A stretch of DNA of 64,000 bases from Symbiodinium natans (GCA_905221605.1 CAJNDS010000540.1:33501-97500); one strand, 5' to 3'. Counted from the first letter of the stretch, positions 47,042 through 54,183 are shown. The notes: a model not told the origin generated them from the sequence alone. Program-made: numbers and translations.

Positions 47042-50000
47042 AGGGCTGAAATTCCAAGAACAACCAAAAGGACACTCGGAAATACTGCTTTGGATTGGCC
47101 TGACCTCTGTGATCGAAACCCTAAACCCTAAACCCTAACTCCTAAACCCTAAACCTAAACGCTAGATCCTAAACCCTAAACCCTAAACGCTAGATCCTAA
47201 ACCCTGAAGCCTCAACCCTAAACCCTAAACCCCAAACCTAAACCCTGAACACTAAACCCTAAACGCTAGATCCTAAACCCCAAAGCCTCAACCCTCAACC
47301 CTCAGCTGAGCTCCCGGGCGACGATAACGAAGTCGAGGGTGGACCATCGGAACCTGGACTGTGAGTGGTGCTCTTCGGCTTCTAAGGTTTCAGGGGTTTA
47401 GGGTTTAGGGTTTAGGGTATAAGGCTTCAGGGGCTAGGGTTTAGGGCTTAGGGTATCAGGCTTCAGGGGAGGGGTCTCGGGGTTTAAGGGTTGAGGGGTT
47501 TAGGGCTTTAAGGGTTTAGGAGTTTTGGCTTAGGGCTTTGCAAGTTTAGGGTTTAGGGGTTTAGGGGTTTTGGGGTTTAGGGTTCAGGGGTTTAAGGGTT
47601 TGGGGTTTCGGGGCTTGGGGTTATGGGGTTTTGGGTTTGAGGGGTTCAGGGTTTTCTTTTGGTGTGTTCGGGGTTTGGGGTTGAGGTTTTGGAGGTTTTG
47701 GGGTTGAGGGCTGCAGGGGTTTAGGGCTTTGGGGGTTAAAGGGATTCGAGGTTTATTCTGTTGGGGACTTCGGGCCACCCTAAACCCTAAACCCTCAACC
47801 CTAAACCCTAAACCTAAACCCTTAACCCCAAACCCTCAACCCTAAACCGTTAACCGTAACCCTAAACCCTAAACCCTACACCCTAAACATTAAACCCGAA
47901 ACCATAAACCCTAAACCCTAAATCCTAAACCCTAAACCCAAGGTGTCTTGGGGCTTCAGGGCTCTGTGGCTGGGAGGCGCTTCAGCGGCACATAAGGGGA
48001 TTTGGAGGACTATAGTAGGTAGCCTAAACCCTGTAACCCAAACAGCCCCGCTTTTTGAGCCATAAGGGGATTTGGGCCAAAACCATGTACACCCTACCTG
48101 CTCCTCTTTTTGAGCTCGGGGGCAGGCTGGTTACTTTCGGGTGCATGTGTGGTACAGCTGGGTCGCATCTCCGCGTCAGTATACAGGTGCACCCCGTACG
48201 CGACAATTCGAAGGAAGAGCTCCACCGTGAAGATCACAGCATACCTCAGAGGCAGGGCTCGAGCAAGATGGGCCCCATTTGGTTATTCTTGGTGTCATAG
48301 ACACACAACGCACTAGAGTAGAATGCCAAGAGTTTTCGACAACTCACCGTGTATGCCCTAGCAGAATTCTGTAATGAGACACCCCCCCCCCTCCCCTAAA
48401 CCCTAAACCCTAATTACTAATTTCTAAACCCTAAACCCTAAACCCTAGACCCTAAACCCTAAACCCTAAACCCCAAATAGGTGGGCGCCTCTGCAGGGCG
48501 AAACCACACCTGCTTCTGAGGGCGCCCTAAGCCCTAAACCCAAAACCCTAGACCCTAAACTCCCCAAAGGCTGCTGGGTGCATCCGGGCGACACGAGGTG
48601 CATCCACTGATACCAGGCCTCAACGCCAGGTTCTTTACGGGAAGTTCGGGCCCTGTGTTTTGCTTCGGGGGTCGAGGCCGAAGGAATAGGAAGGGTTTAG
48701 GGTTTAGGGTTTAGGGTTTAGGGTTTAGGGTTTAGGGTTTAGGGTTTAGGGTTGAGGGTTGAGGGTTTAGGGTTTAGGGTTTCGGGTTTAGGCTCCGAAA
48801 AGCGCGCCTCGGCGAGGTTTTGGGGAAGAGATCGCGTGAGCAGGACATGCTGCGCTTGCGCGAGAAGCACACACCCTAAACCCTTAACCCTCAACAAAAA
48901 CAGCCTGAACCCTAAACCCTAAACCCTAAACCCTAAACCCTAAACCCTAAACCCTAAACCCTAAACCCTAAACCCTAAACCCTAAACCCTACCCCACCCC
49001 CCACCTAAAACTAACATCTGAAACCCAGAGCCACATAACAATGAGCCGCAAGACGTCCTTCAAACTGGGGCGCCGGGAATCTGGGCTTCACGCGACACCC
49101 TTCCGCATTGTTTGCAGAACCCTCAACATGGTTCTAGCTACAAACCCGAAACCCTAAACAGCCTATCTCGCAAAAAAAGGCTAGAAACAAAACGAGACCC
49201 CTTGGAGCTTCCTGCAACTTCTGAAGCCCATCTAAAGCTTAATGAGTTTGGGGTTTAGGCTTCGGGTTTAGGGCTTAGGGGTAGAACTAAGCCCTAAACT
49301 CCCCTAAACCCGAAAACCTAAACCTTAAACCCTAAACCCTAAACCCTAAACCCTAAACCCTAAACCCTAAACCCTAAACCCTAAACCGCAGGGTGGGACG
49401 CGATGAAAGAAAGGCCGTTGGTCCGCACACGCCCCACCCTGAAGTCCCAGGTTTAGAAGCTCCTTGAAGACCACAAACAACCCTAAGAACCCTAAAGGCC
49501 CTGAAGCAACCCTAAACCCTAAACCCCAAACCCCAAGCCCCAAACCCTGAACCCTAAACCCTAACCTCAAAAAGGCCTCAAAAATGCCCCAAACAGCCTT
49601 GAGACCAAGTGGCCGGTGGAACATCCAATGGGTTCTGGGCCACGTGCTCCACCTGAGGAAAGGCAAATTTCATGAGCCTGGTTCAGGGGGTACTATACTT
49701 AAACATGGGGTCTAGGGTTTAGGGTTCAGGGGGTACTATAGGGGCCTGAAAAATAGGGTTTAGGGTTTAGGGTTAAGGGTTAAGGGTTTAGGGTTTAGGG
49801 TTTGGGGGTACTATAGGGGCCTTAACCTCGGGGCTGGGTAGTTAACCGCTAACTTTTTGGTTATGTACATACAGACCTCTTACAAAAACGGTTAACCTTC
49901 TTCGAGTAAGGGATTCAGTCCCTGAGAAATGATGAGAATTAGAATATATATATATATATATATATTTATTTATTTATTTCTGTATTTATTTATTCATTTT

Positions 50001-51516
50001 TTGTAAGACATTTCTTTGGGGGGGTTGTTTGTGTATAATTATGAAGGCACCAGAAGGGAATACTACTCGTAATTATTCCGACCACTATATGAGTTAGGGT
50101 CGAGAGGCTTAGTGTTTATGGTTGAGAGGTTTAGGGTTGAGCGCTGATAGGTGTAGGGTATTGAGGTTTAGGGTTGAGGCTTGATAGGTTTAAAGGGTTT
50201 AAAGGGTTGAGAGGTTTAGGGTGTACGCCGGGTCAAAGAAAATCTCTACAACCATCAAACAAGGGCGGAAACTCCCCAAACAACAATCTTCTAACAGAAA
50301 CGAAAAAAACCAATACTGATACAGACTGATGAGAATCCCAAACCTACGCCCTAAACCCTAAACCCTAAACCCTAAACCCTAAACCCTAAACCCTAAACCC
50401 TAAACCCTAAACCCTAAACCCTAAACCCTACATAGCAATAACAAACATGACTTTTGATAAACAACGCAATACGGAGAAGCAAAATACACCCTAGACTACC
50501 GCCTCGAGGCCGATGATCGCGGCATTGGAGGCAACCAGCCAGCCGACCAGCACCTTAAGGGTTGAGGGTTGAGGGTTTTAGGGTTTAGGGCTGTAGGGCT
50601 TTAGGGTTTGGGGTTTTGGGGTTTAGGGTTTTCGGGTTTAGGGTTTAGGGCTTTAGGGCTTTAGGGCTTTAGGGCTTTAGGGTTTAGGGCTTTAGGGCTT
50701 TAGGGCTTTAGGGCTTTAGGGCTTTAGGGCTTTAGGGCTTTAGGGCTTTAGGGCTTTCGGGCTTTAGGGCTTTAGGGCTTTGGGGCTTTAGGGCTTTAGG
50801 GCTTTAGGGCTTTAGGGCTTTAGGGCTTTAGGGCTTTAGGGCTTTAGGGCTTTGGGGCTTTAGGGCTTGAGGGTTTTAGGGCTTTAGGGATTTAGGGCTT
50901 TAGGGCTTTAGGGCTTTAGGGTTTTAGGGCTTTAGGGATTTAGGGCTTTATGGCTTTAGGGCTTTAGGGCTTTTGGGGTTTTAGGGCTTTAGGGTTTGGG
51001 GTTTTAGGGCTTTAGGGCTTTAGGGCTTTACGGCTTTATGGCTTTAGGGCTTTTGGGGTTTTAGGGCTTTAGGGATTTAGGGCTTTGGGGTTTTAGGGTT
51101 TTAGGGTATGGAGTTTGATTGTGGGGCTATTGGGGTGACTGTGGCCCTTGAGGGAAGCCCAAGAGCCCAAAAGCCTCGAAACCCCCCCAAAACTCCAAAA
51201 CCCCCACAACCCCCAAAAACCCCCAAAACCCCCCAAAACCCCCCAAAACCCCCCCAAAACCCCAAAACCCCACAGCCCCAAAACCCCAAAACCCCCAAAC
51301 CACCAAACCCCCAAAAAGCAACAACCCCCGAAAGCTCCCCCTCCGAAGCACTCTTCAAGGGGCCCTAAACCTCAAACGTCCTAAACCCTAGACTACGTAC
51401 CCTAAACCCTAAACCCTAAACCCTAAACCCTCTTCTGTGGCGCGCCTCGAACTGCGGGGAGCCCAAACAGCGCCGCAGGCGGTAGCGCAAGCGCGCCAGG
51501 CGCCCCAGGGGGGGGC
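33520..51516 (-). CDS. Voltage-gated cation channel with C-terminal EF hands, about 25 exons
   Basis: Membrane channel of the single-domain Ion_trans type: S1-S4 voltage sensor, S5-pore-S6, then a calcium-binding EF-hand pair. Exons listed separately below occur in the correct order over 18 kb and join in frame, including split codons. Recognisable pieces: S1 with IIGLEA; S2 FTVELFLRI; S3 TLDFVIV; S4 LRLRITRLIRVTRLAKL (basic residue every third position); S5 ending FAILLTQAAT; pore LFMSITGGLSW; S6 FAVLN/VMTGVFCQSAIES; EF loops DQDDTGFIT and DGDSGQEID. Of 23 donors placed by frame and homology, 12 are GC, 6 GT and 5 GA. The N-terminus, the pore-S6 linker and the true C-terminus are not settled. 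Several intron islands look like exons but do not fit the channel. Ion selectivity cannot be read safely from the filter. Confidence 0.93.
34462..34509 (-). CDS. Channel exon: EF hand 2, first half
   Basis: Sixteen codons, VWTFFMLLDGDSGQEI, entering helix and loop of EF hand 2. Acceptor GGTGAG|GTC, donor ATT|GCCACC (GC). The loop departs slightly from the canonical D-x-D-G-S-G, so calcium affinity is uncertain. Confidence 0.92.
34719..35040. repeat. Direct repeat pair
   Basis: TAGGGATTATTATCTTACCT then TTTAGGGTTCCGAGTGTAGA occur at about 34721-34797 and 34967-35027. Confidence 0.8.
35115..35165 (-). CDS. Channel exon: linker between EF hands
   Basis: Seventeen codons, DPQVRLFFEALELSIDD, the usual inter-EF helix of dinoflagellate channels. 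Acceptor CAAG|GAT, donor GAC|GCCAGG (GC), phase 0 on both sides. Confidence 0.95.
35834..35871 (-). CDS. Channel micro-exon: EF hand 1, second half
   Basis: A 38-nt exon, FITITELEERLQ, completing an EF loop (DQDDTGFITITEL) and its exiting helix. Acceptor GTCAG|GG, donor CAG|GCCTCT (GC). CCCTAAA on the left, TTTAGGG on the right. Confidence 0.95.
36707..36742 (-). CDS. Channel micro-exon: EF hand 1, first half
   Basis: A 36-nt exon reading QLFGMLDQDDT flanked by split codons. It starts the loop D-x-D-D-T-G. Acceptor CGACAG|GT, donor ACAG|GACGTC (GA). Just upstream is a small inverted-repeat element (36864-36967). Confidence 0.92.
36864..36967. mobile_element. MITE-like element (104 bp)
   Basis: Inverted termini TGGGTGG-TGTCAAA with TA on both sides, homologous over about 30 bp with mismatches. 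Lies just upstream of the EF-hand 1 exon in the channel intron. Confidence 0.6.
37163..37202 (-). CDS. Channel micro-exon: helix before the EF hands
   Basis: A 40-nt exon reading VMQNVVQEKDGHM plus one base. Acceptor CTAAG|GTG, donor ATGA|GCCCTT (GC); the split codon gives Ser before QLFGML. The short intron to the preceding exon is mostly CCCTAAA repeat. Confidence 0.85.
37356..37378 (-). CDS. Channel micro-exon after S6 (23 nt)
   Basis: Only 23 nt: two bases of a split Ser codon, then AARDHDM. Acceptor TTCGAG|GTG, donor ATG|GCCTGC (GC). It joins AIES to VMQNVV, as expected of the cytoplasmic helix after S6. CCCTAAA lies to the left and TTTAGGG to the right. Confidence 0.85.
37589..37625 (-). 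CDS. Channel micro-exon: end of S6
   Basis: A 37-nt exon, VMTGVFCQSAIE plus one base, continuing LN into the (V/M)TGVFCQ-AIES motif. Acceptor AAATAG|GTC, donor GAGA|GCTTCT (GC). The split codon with the next exon gives Ser. Confidence 0.94.
37750..37797 (-). CDS. Channel exon: S6
   Basis: Sixteen codons, AVYFLYIAFTIFAVLN, an S6 helix with the FAVLN signature. Acceptor GGAAG|GCG, donor AAT|GCCAGA (GC). It lies in a repeat-poor stretch, so it lacks the usual telomere-type flanks. Confidence 0.95.
38772..38889 (-). other. Exon-like island inside channel intron, hydrophobic
   Basis: TTTTTAG|GAA to TGCG|GCCCGA: 39 codons with GC-rich third positions, containing PEVWKAWSYFWGLCFC. It could encode a membrane segment, but its phase and sequence do not match pore-to-S6. 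Unassigned. Confidence 0.35.
38995..39038 (-). CDS. Possible channel exon: pore-S6 linker
   Basis: Would read NLPFHELGIPRAPK after a split codon, donor AAA|GTGGTA, and join the S6 exon in phase 0. It is phase-compatible with the latest pore-exon donor. The plus strand is equally open (SLYHFWSTGDAQLMK with CAG|GG and GG|GTAGGT), so this is tentative. Confidence 0.4.
39187..39252 (-). other. Exon-like island inside channel intron
   Basis: TTAGAG|CTT to GAG|GCGAAC (GC) reads LGFRVLGGFFLAVTLASPRT then SE, a short hydrophobic run. It does not fit the pore-S6 region. The plus strand is also open. Confidence 0.3.
40206..40251 (-). CDS. Channel exon: pore and selectivity filter
   Basis: Reads STLFMSITGGLSWQVA. 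TLFMSITGG-x-SW is the pore-helix and filter signature of this channel group. Acceptor TTCCAG|G. The donor is uncertain: GTAGCC, GCCGAG and a later GTTCAC are all possible. Confidence 0.92.
40586..40655 (-). other. Exon-like island inside channel intron
   Basis: CTAAAG|CC to AG|GTGAGC reads VPWVPEVGSILYERPATPIS then FQ. Phases match the 41089-41148 island upstream and the pore exon downstream. Cassette exon or chance. Confidence 0.35.
41089..41148 (-). other. Exon-like island inside channel intron
   Basis: CATAG|CT to CAGG|GTTTAGGG reads AQALWGMQCTVLSPPKQRQ. With the 40586-40655 island it is phase-compatible between the turret and pore exons, but would lengthen the turret by about 40 residues beyond the usual length. 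Confidence 0.35.
41200..41540. repeat. TTTATAGGG-type degenerate repeat
   Basis: Units alternate TTTATAGGG and TTTAGAGGG (41190-41330), then short palindromic A/T-rich DNA. Confidence 0.7.
41640..42500. other. Diverged duplicate segments, no gene assigned
   Basis: 41715-41815 and 42205-42290 share a related sequence (TTCTTGGGG, CCCCTTTGC, CAGGTA and CTCTCAAG or CTCTCAGG blocks). Nothing coding recognised. Confidence 0.4.
42600..42908 (+). other. 102-codon open frame in repeat-poor stretch
   Basis: Contains RHSFWHFRAWVSLNPVYAFN, fairly protein-like. No domain recognised and no splice sites needed. It lies on the strand opposite the channel, inside its intron. Could be an element remnant or chance. 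Confidence 0.2.
43002..43033 (-). other. Exon-like island inside channel intron
   Basis: TTCAG|GAG to GC|GTTGAG reads ESGLFEAEQI. It lies between the turret and pore exons and its phase does not connect them. CCCTAAA repeat lies left. Confidence 0.25.
43238..43302 (-). CDS. Channel exon: S5-pore turret
   Basis: Reads APDAEWTDSDIALKDFWGQM then PK. Acceptor TTCCGCAG|GCC. A GA donor (CCCAA|GACGGG) restores frame into the pore exon and gives a normal S5-to-pore distance of about 35 residues. A GT donor five bases further (G|GTGGCG) is phase-compatible with two intron islands instead. Confidence 0.85.
43470..43600. repeat. CCCTAAA array
   Basis: Left flank of the S5 exon, so the intron after S5 would begin with TTTAGGG in the transcript. 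Confidence 0.95.
43614..43667 (-). CDS. Channel exon: S5, second part
   Basis: Reads VFAILLTQAATERMRELQ and continues S5 from IMY. Polypyrimidine acceptor CTTTTTGTTCTGAG|GTC. Donor CAG|GAGATC (GA) is chosen because it gives phase 0 into the next exon. A 62-base poly(G) lies in the upstream intron. Confidence 0.93.
43726..43787. repeat. Poly(G) tract, 62 G
   Basis: The longest mononucleotide run in the window, within the channel intron just upstream of the S5 exon (poly(C) in the transcript). Confidence 0.95.
44351..44388. repeat. GT/CA microsatellite
   Basis: About 19 GT units in the channel intron after the first S5 exon. Confidence 0.95.
44426..44479 (-). CDS. Channel exon: S5, first part
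   Basis: Eighteen codons, VTLKSLVWAMVLLVLIMY, a clear membrane helix with the LKSLVW start of S5. Acceptor CTCAG|GTG, donor TAT|GTCAGG. Just downstream in the intron is a CA/GT microsatellite at 44351-44388. Confidence 0.94.
44673..44719 (-). CDS. Channel exon: S4-S5 linker
   Basis: Reads MLPREALRTLLYSVF after a split codon. The LRTLLYS core fits the S4-S5 linker. Donor inferred as TTC|GAGCCT (GA). The acceptor follows TAAG. An overlapping frame is also open. Confidence 0.75.
44757..44800. repeat. TA microsatellite
   Basis: Alternating TA broken once, just upstream of the S4-S5 linker exon in sense. Confidence 0.9.
45069..45141 (-). CDS. Channel exon: S4 voltage sensor
   Basis: Reads QLRLRITRLIRVTRLAKLM followed by LWLKA. 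Basic residues recur at every third position (R-x2-R-x2-R-x2-R-x2-K), the gating-charge ladder of a voltage sensor. The donor is placed at GCTT|GTCCTG, whose phase fits the next exon. Confidence 0.95.
45681..45713 (-). CDS. Channel micro-exon: S3-S4 loop and start of S4
   Basis: Eleven codons, ESSTSALAPMR, acceptor TTCCAG|GAG, donor CGC|GTGGCC. It supplies the loop length otherwise missing between S3 and S4 and is phase 0 on both sides. A second frame is also open here, so this choice depends on fit. Confidence 0.6.
45985..46190. other. CCCTAAA array plus exon-like island inside channel intron
   Basis: The array (45985-46095) leads into an island at about 46098-46185. On plus it reads LGFKKEKDGFHLTKVWEGPK with GC-biased third positions. 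On minus it reads LAFGALPHFGQMKPILLLLE, ending exactly at a GTTTAGGG donor. Neither fits between channel S3 and S4. Confidence 0.4.
46609..46650 (-). CDS. Channel exon: S3, second half
   Basis: Reads VSSWVDIIAQWALQ and completes S3 as LDFVIVVSSWVDIIAQ. Acceptor CCTCAG|GTG, donor CAG|GCGTCC (GC), phase 0 on both sides. Confidence 0.88.
47003..47039. repeat. Poly(C) tract, about 37 C
   Basis: Uninterrupted C run in the intron between the S2 and S3 exons. Confidence 0.95.
47320..47353 (-). CDS. Channel micro-exon: S3, first half
   Basis: A 34-nt exon reading FRWSTLDFVIV, the W-x2-LDF-x-IV signature of S3. Acceptor CCAG|G, donor GTC|GCCCGG (GC). Flanked by CCCTAAA-type repeat on the left and TTTAGGG on the right. 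Confidence 0.92.
48170..48244 (-). CDS. Channel exon: S2
   Basis: Reads YAVIFTVELFLRIVAYGVHL then YTDA. The FTVE-x-FLRI core, with a conserved acidic residue followed by arginine, is characteristic of S2. The donor is inferred as GCGGA|GATGCG (GA), whose split codon restores Glu at the join to S3. Confidence 0.95.
48593..48618 (-). CDS. Channel micro-exon leading into S2
   Basis: A 26-nt exon reading AWYQWMHL plus two bases (GT), donor GT|GTCGCC. Joined to the next exon it gives AWYQWMHLVYAVIFTVELF, a normal run-in to S2. Acceptor GTTGAG|GCC. Confidence 0.78.
48808..48854 (-). CDS. Channel exon: S1-S2 linker, part 2
   Basis: Reads QHVLLTRSLPQNLAE after a split codon; donor GAG|GCGCGC. Phase fits both neighbours. 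Its repeat flanks are reversed relative to most exons (TTTAGGG left, CCCTAAA right). The plus strand is also open here, so confidence rests on phase and position. Confidence 0.65.
49598..49652 (-). CDS. Channel exon: S1-S2 linker, part 1
   Basis: Strong pyrimidine-rich acceptor (CTTTCCTCAG) then VEHVAQNPLDVPPATWSQ. The donor is best placed at CAAG|GCTGTT (GC, phase 1), which matches the 2-nt start of the next exon. Confidence 0.75.
49930..50090. repeat. TA and TTTA microsatellites plus short element
   Basis: TA repeat at 49945-49965 and TTTA-like units to 50000. The stretch 50056-50094 resembles 25578-25617 (AATACTACTCGTAATTATT versus AATATCACTAGTAATTATT). Confidence 0.75.
50500..50553 (-). 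CDS. Channel exon: S1
   Basis: Eighteen codons reading VLVGWLVASNAAIIGLEA, a membrane helix with the N-x3-IG-x-EA signature of S1 in voltage-gated channels. Acceptor AG|GTG, donor GCG|GTAGTC, phase 0 on both sides. Flanked by CCCTAAA on the left and TTTAGGG-type repeat on the right. Confidence 0.93.
50575..51105. repeat. CTTTAGGG variant array
   Basis: More than 500 bp dominated by the eight-base unit GCTTTAGG, a variant not prominent elsewhere in the window. Confidence 0.95.
51170..51320. repeat. A-run/C-run simple sequence
   Basis: Alternating C and A blocks (CCCCCAAAA-like). It produces spurious Pro/Lys and Gly/Phe frames. Confidence 0.85.
51446..51516 (-). CDS. Channel exon: basic pre-S1 segment
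   Basis: Acceptor AG|GC, donor GAG|GCGCGC. The peptide is arginine-rich and ends CLGSPQFE. SPxFE immediately before S1 is typical of the family. It ends in phase 0 and joins the S1 exon in frame. The island has CCCTAAA repeats on its left and TTTAGGG on its right. Confidence 0.88.
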
Positions 51517-51715
51517 CTGGCTTTTTTGGGGGCAGGGCTGTTGGGTGGTTAGGGTTTAGGGAGAAGGGATTTGGGGTTTAGGGTTTGGGGTTTAGGCTTG
51601 GGGGCCCCTGAAATTGTGCAGAAAGGGTTTATGTTTACTTTTTAAATTTACCTGTGGGTTTCATCGCAGGGTTTCTGCTTTCGCGCTTCGAGTTTCGGAG
51701 CTCAGAATAGCTCAC

Positions 51716-51753
51716 GCTGAAAAATGGTCCGGAGCAGTGCCGCGCCCGGGAGG
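51716..51753 (-). CDS. Candidate N-terminal exon
   Basis: Acceptor TGGAG|CCT and good donor GC|GTGAGC; reads PPGRGTAPDHFS. A second frame is also open. Position fits the region upstream of channel S1. Function unknown. Confidence 0.4.
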
Positions 51754-51909
51754 CTCCAGAGTCAGGAAGGTTTAGGGTTTAGGGTTTATAGGGTTCAGGG
51801 TTCAGGGTTCAGGGTTTAGGGTTTAGGGTTTAGGGTTTAGGGTTTAGGGTTTAGGGTTTCGGGTTTCGGGTTTCGGGTTTAGGAGCCATTGCTCCTGGCA
51901 GATTCCCAC

Positions 51910-51972
51910 ATCAGCTCTGTGGATACAGGCCAGCCTACTTCTGAGGGCGGCGCCGAAAATGCAAGAAGCCTT
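51910..51972 (-). CDS. Candidate N-terminal exon
   Basis: Acceptor CCACAG|AAG, donor GAT|GTGGGA; 21 codons beginning KASCIFGAALRSRLACIHR. Phase 0 on both sides. No domain recognised. Confidence 0.45.
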
Positions 51973-52031
51973 CTGTGGGGAATCGATAAGCAAAAGAATG
52001 GTCGCGTAGGGCTTAGTATAGGGTTTAGGGT

Positions 52032-52232
52032 CTAGGGTTTTGCATAGAGGGATTCGATAAGTTCAGCTCCCTCTCGTAGGATAGGTAGCAACGATCCCCG
52101 GGAGACAACCCAACCCATTCCATATTGGCCCCCACACAACTTTCGGAAGAACGTGTAAAGGATTGCCAGAGGTCTTCGAACCCGCCTGTCTCCATTTATG
52201 AGGACTGGCGGATTAATCCTACAGGCCTTCAA
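52032..52232 (-). other. Open frame of 66 codons, status unclear
   Basis: Contains PLAILYTFFRKLCGGQYGMG, which looks protein-like, but third-position GC is lower than in the confident exons and no splice sites are obvious. It could be a mobile-element remnant. Function unknown. Confidence 0.2.
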
Positions 52233-52446
52233 CCCTCCAAAAACCCGTAGACCCCCAAACCCTCAACCCCTGAAGCTATTGCAACCCCAAACCTTGTCCA
52301 AAATGTGCTGACCCGCCCCCTGAGCCCTAACCCCAAACCCTAAACCCTGAACCCTAAACCCTAAACCCTAAACCCCAAACCCGAAAGCCCAAACCCTAAA
52401 CCCCAAACCCTAAACCCAATCCCTGAAACCCTTCGCCTAGCGGGGC

Positions 52447-52503
52447 GCTGTCTTCGCCATCCGCAGCCAGAGACCGCTCGGCAGCAATGTTCCGCGCACG
52501 CTC
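52447..52503 (-). CDS. Candidate exon, charged helix
   Basis: Acceptor GTGCAG|GAG, likely donor AGC|GCCCCG (GC). Reads ERARNIAAERSLAADGEDS with GC-rich third positions. CCCTAAA left, TTTAGGG right. Confidence 0.55.
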
Positions 52504-52744
52504 CTGCACCCGCGCAGGGGTGCGGGTTGGGGTTTTTGGGGTTTGGGGTTTGGGGTTTGGGGATTGGGGTTTAGGGTTTAGGGTTTAGGGTTTAGGGTTT
52601 AGGGTTTAGGGTTTAGGGTTTAGGGTGAAGGGGAGGTCGGGAAAGAAGGGCCCAATTCGTGGGATGGGTTGTGGGGCTTAGGGTTAGGGATCGGTTTAGT
52701 TCGGAAATCAGAGGTTCAGGGCTGAAGGGTGGTTTGGCTTTTTG

Positions 52745-52842
52745 ACCCCTAAACCCTAAACCCTAAACCCTAAACCCTAAACCCTAAACCCTAAACCCTA
52801 AACCCTAAACCCTAAACCCTAAACCCTAAACCCTAAACCCTA
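52745..52842. repeat. CCCTAAA array
   Basis: About 13 perfect units left of the 52864-52911 exon. Confidence 0.95.
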
Positions 52843-52863
52843 GGGCTTGAGATTGTGGGGTAC

Positions 52864-52911
52864 CTTGCATGAAAACGACCTCCGGAGCGAATGGGCACTG
52901 TACGAGCGTGC
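52864..52911 (-). CDS. Candidate exon
   Basis: Acceptor TTCTAG|GC and good donor CAAG|GTACCC; reads TLVQCPFAPEVVFMQ between split codons. Function unknown; position suggests the channel N-terminus. Confidence 0.55.
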
Positions 52912-53024
52912 CTAGAACGACCGGAAACAAAGGCCGTCATTAACCACCAAGCACGAAGGAACCCTAAACCCTAAACCCTAAACCCTAAACATCCTAAACC
53001 CTAAACCCTAAACCCCAAACATAC

Positions 53025-53069
53025 GACCATTGACATCGCGCAGGCTGCTGAAGACAAAGAATTGCAGTC
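53025..53069 (-). CDS. Candidate exon
   Basis: Acceptor GCAAG|GAC, consensus donor GTC|GTATGT; reads DCNSLSSAACAMSMV. The intron runs straight into TTTAGGG repeat in the sense direction. Confidence 0.5.
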
Positions 53070-53345
53070 CTTGCCCCCCTCCCCCCTCCCTTCCCTTGCA
53101 AGGCCTCAGGGCGCTAGGGTTCTCGGAAGAGATGCTGGTGTCTAGTCCGCCTATGGCGATAATTAAGGTTCACCAACTTAGAACCTAAGCCTTGCAGGGT
53201 GCGCGTCGAATTTTGGGATCTTGTGTATAATGCTTTTTCGGGTTCAGGTTTAGGGTTTAGGGTTTAGGGTTTTACGGTTTAGGGTTTTAGGGTTTCGGGT
53301 TTAGGGTTGAAGGTTTAGGGGTTTAGGGTTCAGGGTTGAGGGCGC

Positions 53346-53391
53346 ATGGGCCTTCATGGCTTCGAATTCGTCGCCTTCGTGCGCAAAGAGC
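53346..53391 (-). CDS. Candidate exon
   Basis: Acceptor CAAAG|G, donor CAT|GCGCCC (GC); reads LFAHEGDEFEAMKAH with GC-biased third positions. TTTAGGG repeats on both sides. Function unknown. Confidence 0.5.
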
Positions 53392-54050
53392 CTTTGCCCG
53401 GGGAAGCAAGGCTTGGGGAAGGGGGGCCCGAGACTCCAAGCACTCAGGGTTTAGGGTTTAGGGTTTAGGGTCTAGGGTCTAGGGTCTAGGGACCCCACGC
53501 CCCGAAAACTACAGGCAGGACCCCTAAAACATCTTCTAAGCCCACGAGAAACCCCAAACCAAAAGGCCCTCAAGCCCTAAACCCTGAACATCCCGGAGCC
53601 CTGAGTCCCCTCATTCGGATTTTTGGGCTTTGATGGGGGCTACCCCCCCCCCCCTTTCTTGAACTCTTGTCTGCTTGGGTTTAGGTGGTATACAAGGTGT
53701 TGGTGAAGGAGGGCCTTCGGAGGGTAGGGAAGAGACGTCCCAGTGTGTTAAGGTTTCGAGGCTCCGAGCGGCTGCTTGTGAAAACAGAGGCCCCGAAACC
53801 CTGTAGACCCGAAGAGCAAAGCACTTCCCGTTGAGCACCCTGTCTAACCCAGCAACCCCTGCAGCCCTAAACCCGAAAAACCCGGAAAGGGGGGAGGGTT
53901 ACAGGACTTGGGCTTTGGGGCTTTAGGGGCAGGCAGGTGGGGGTGGGCTTGGTTTTGTTGAGTTTTGGACTTGGGTGTTCACCCCCAAACCCCCCTCGAA
54001 AACCCCCTGAAGCCCCTAAGACCCTGTACCCTAAACTTCCTTAGACTAAC

Positions 54051-54095
54051 GGAGGCCCAGAGTTCTTGATTTCTTGCGCTGCCCCACCTCACCGC
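54051..54095 (-). CDS. Candidate exon
   Basis: Acceptor TGAAG|GCG, donor TCC|GTTAGT; reads AVRWGSARNQELWAS, phase 0 on both sides. Either channel N-terminus or 3' flank of the upstream gene. Confidence 0.4.
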
Positions 54096-54183
54096 CTTCA
54101 TATCCCCTTACGAAGGCCTTCCCCGAATTCGGGGATCCCCAAACCCTAAACCCTAAACCCTAAACCCTAACCCCTAAAACTCT

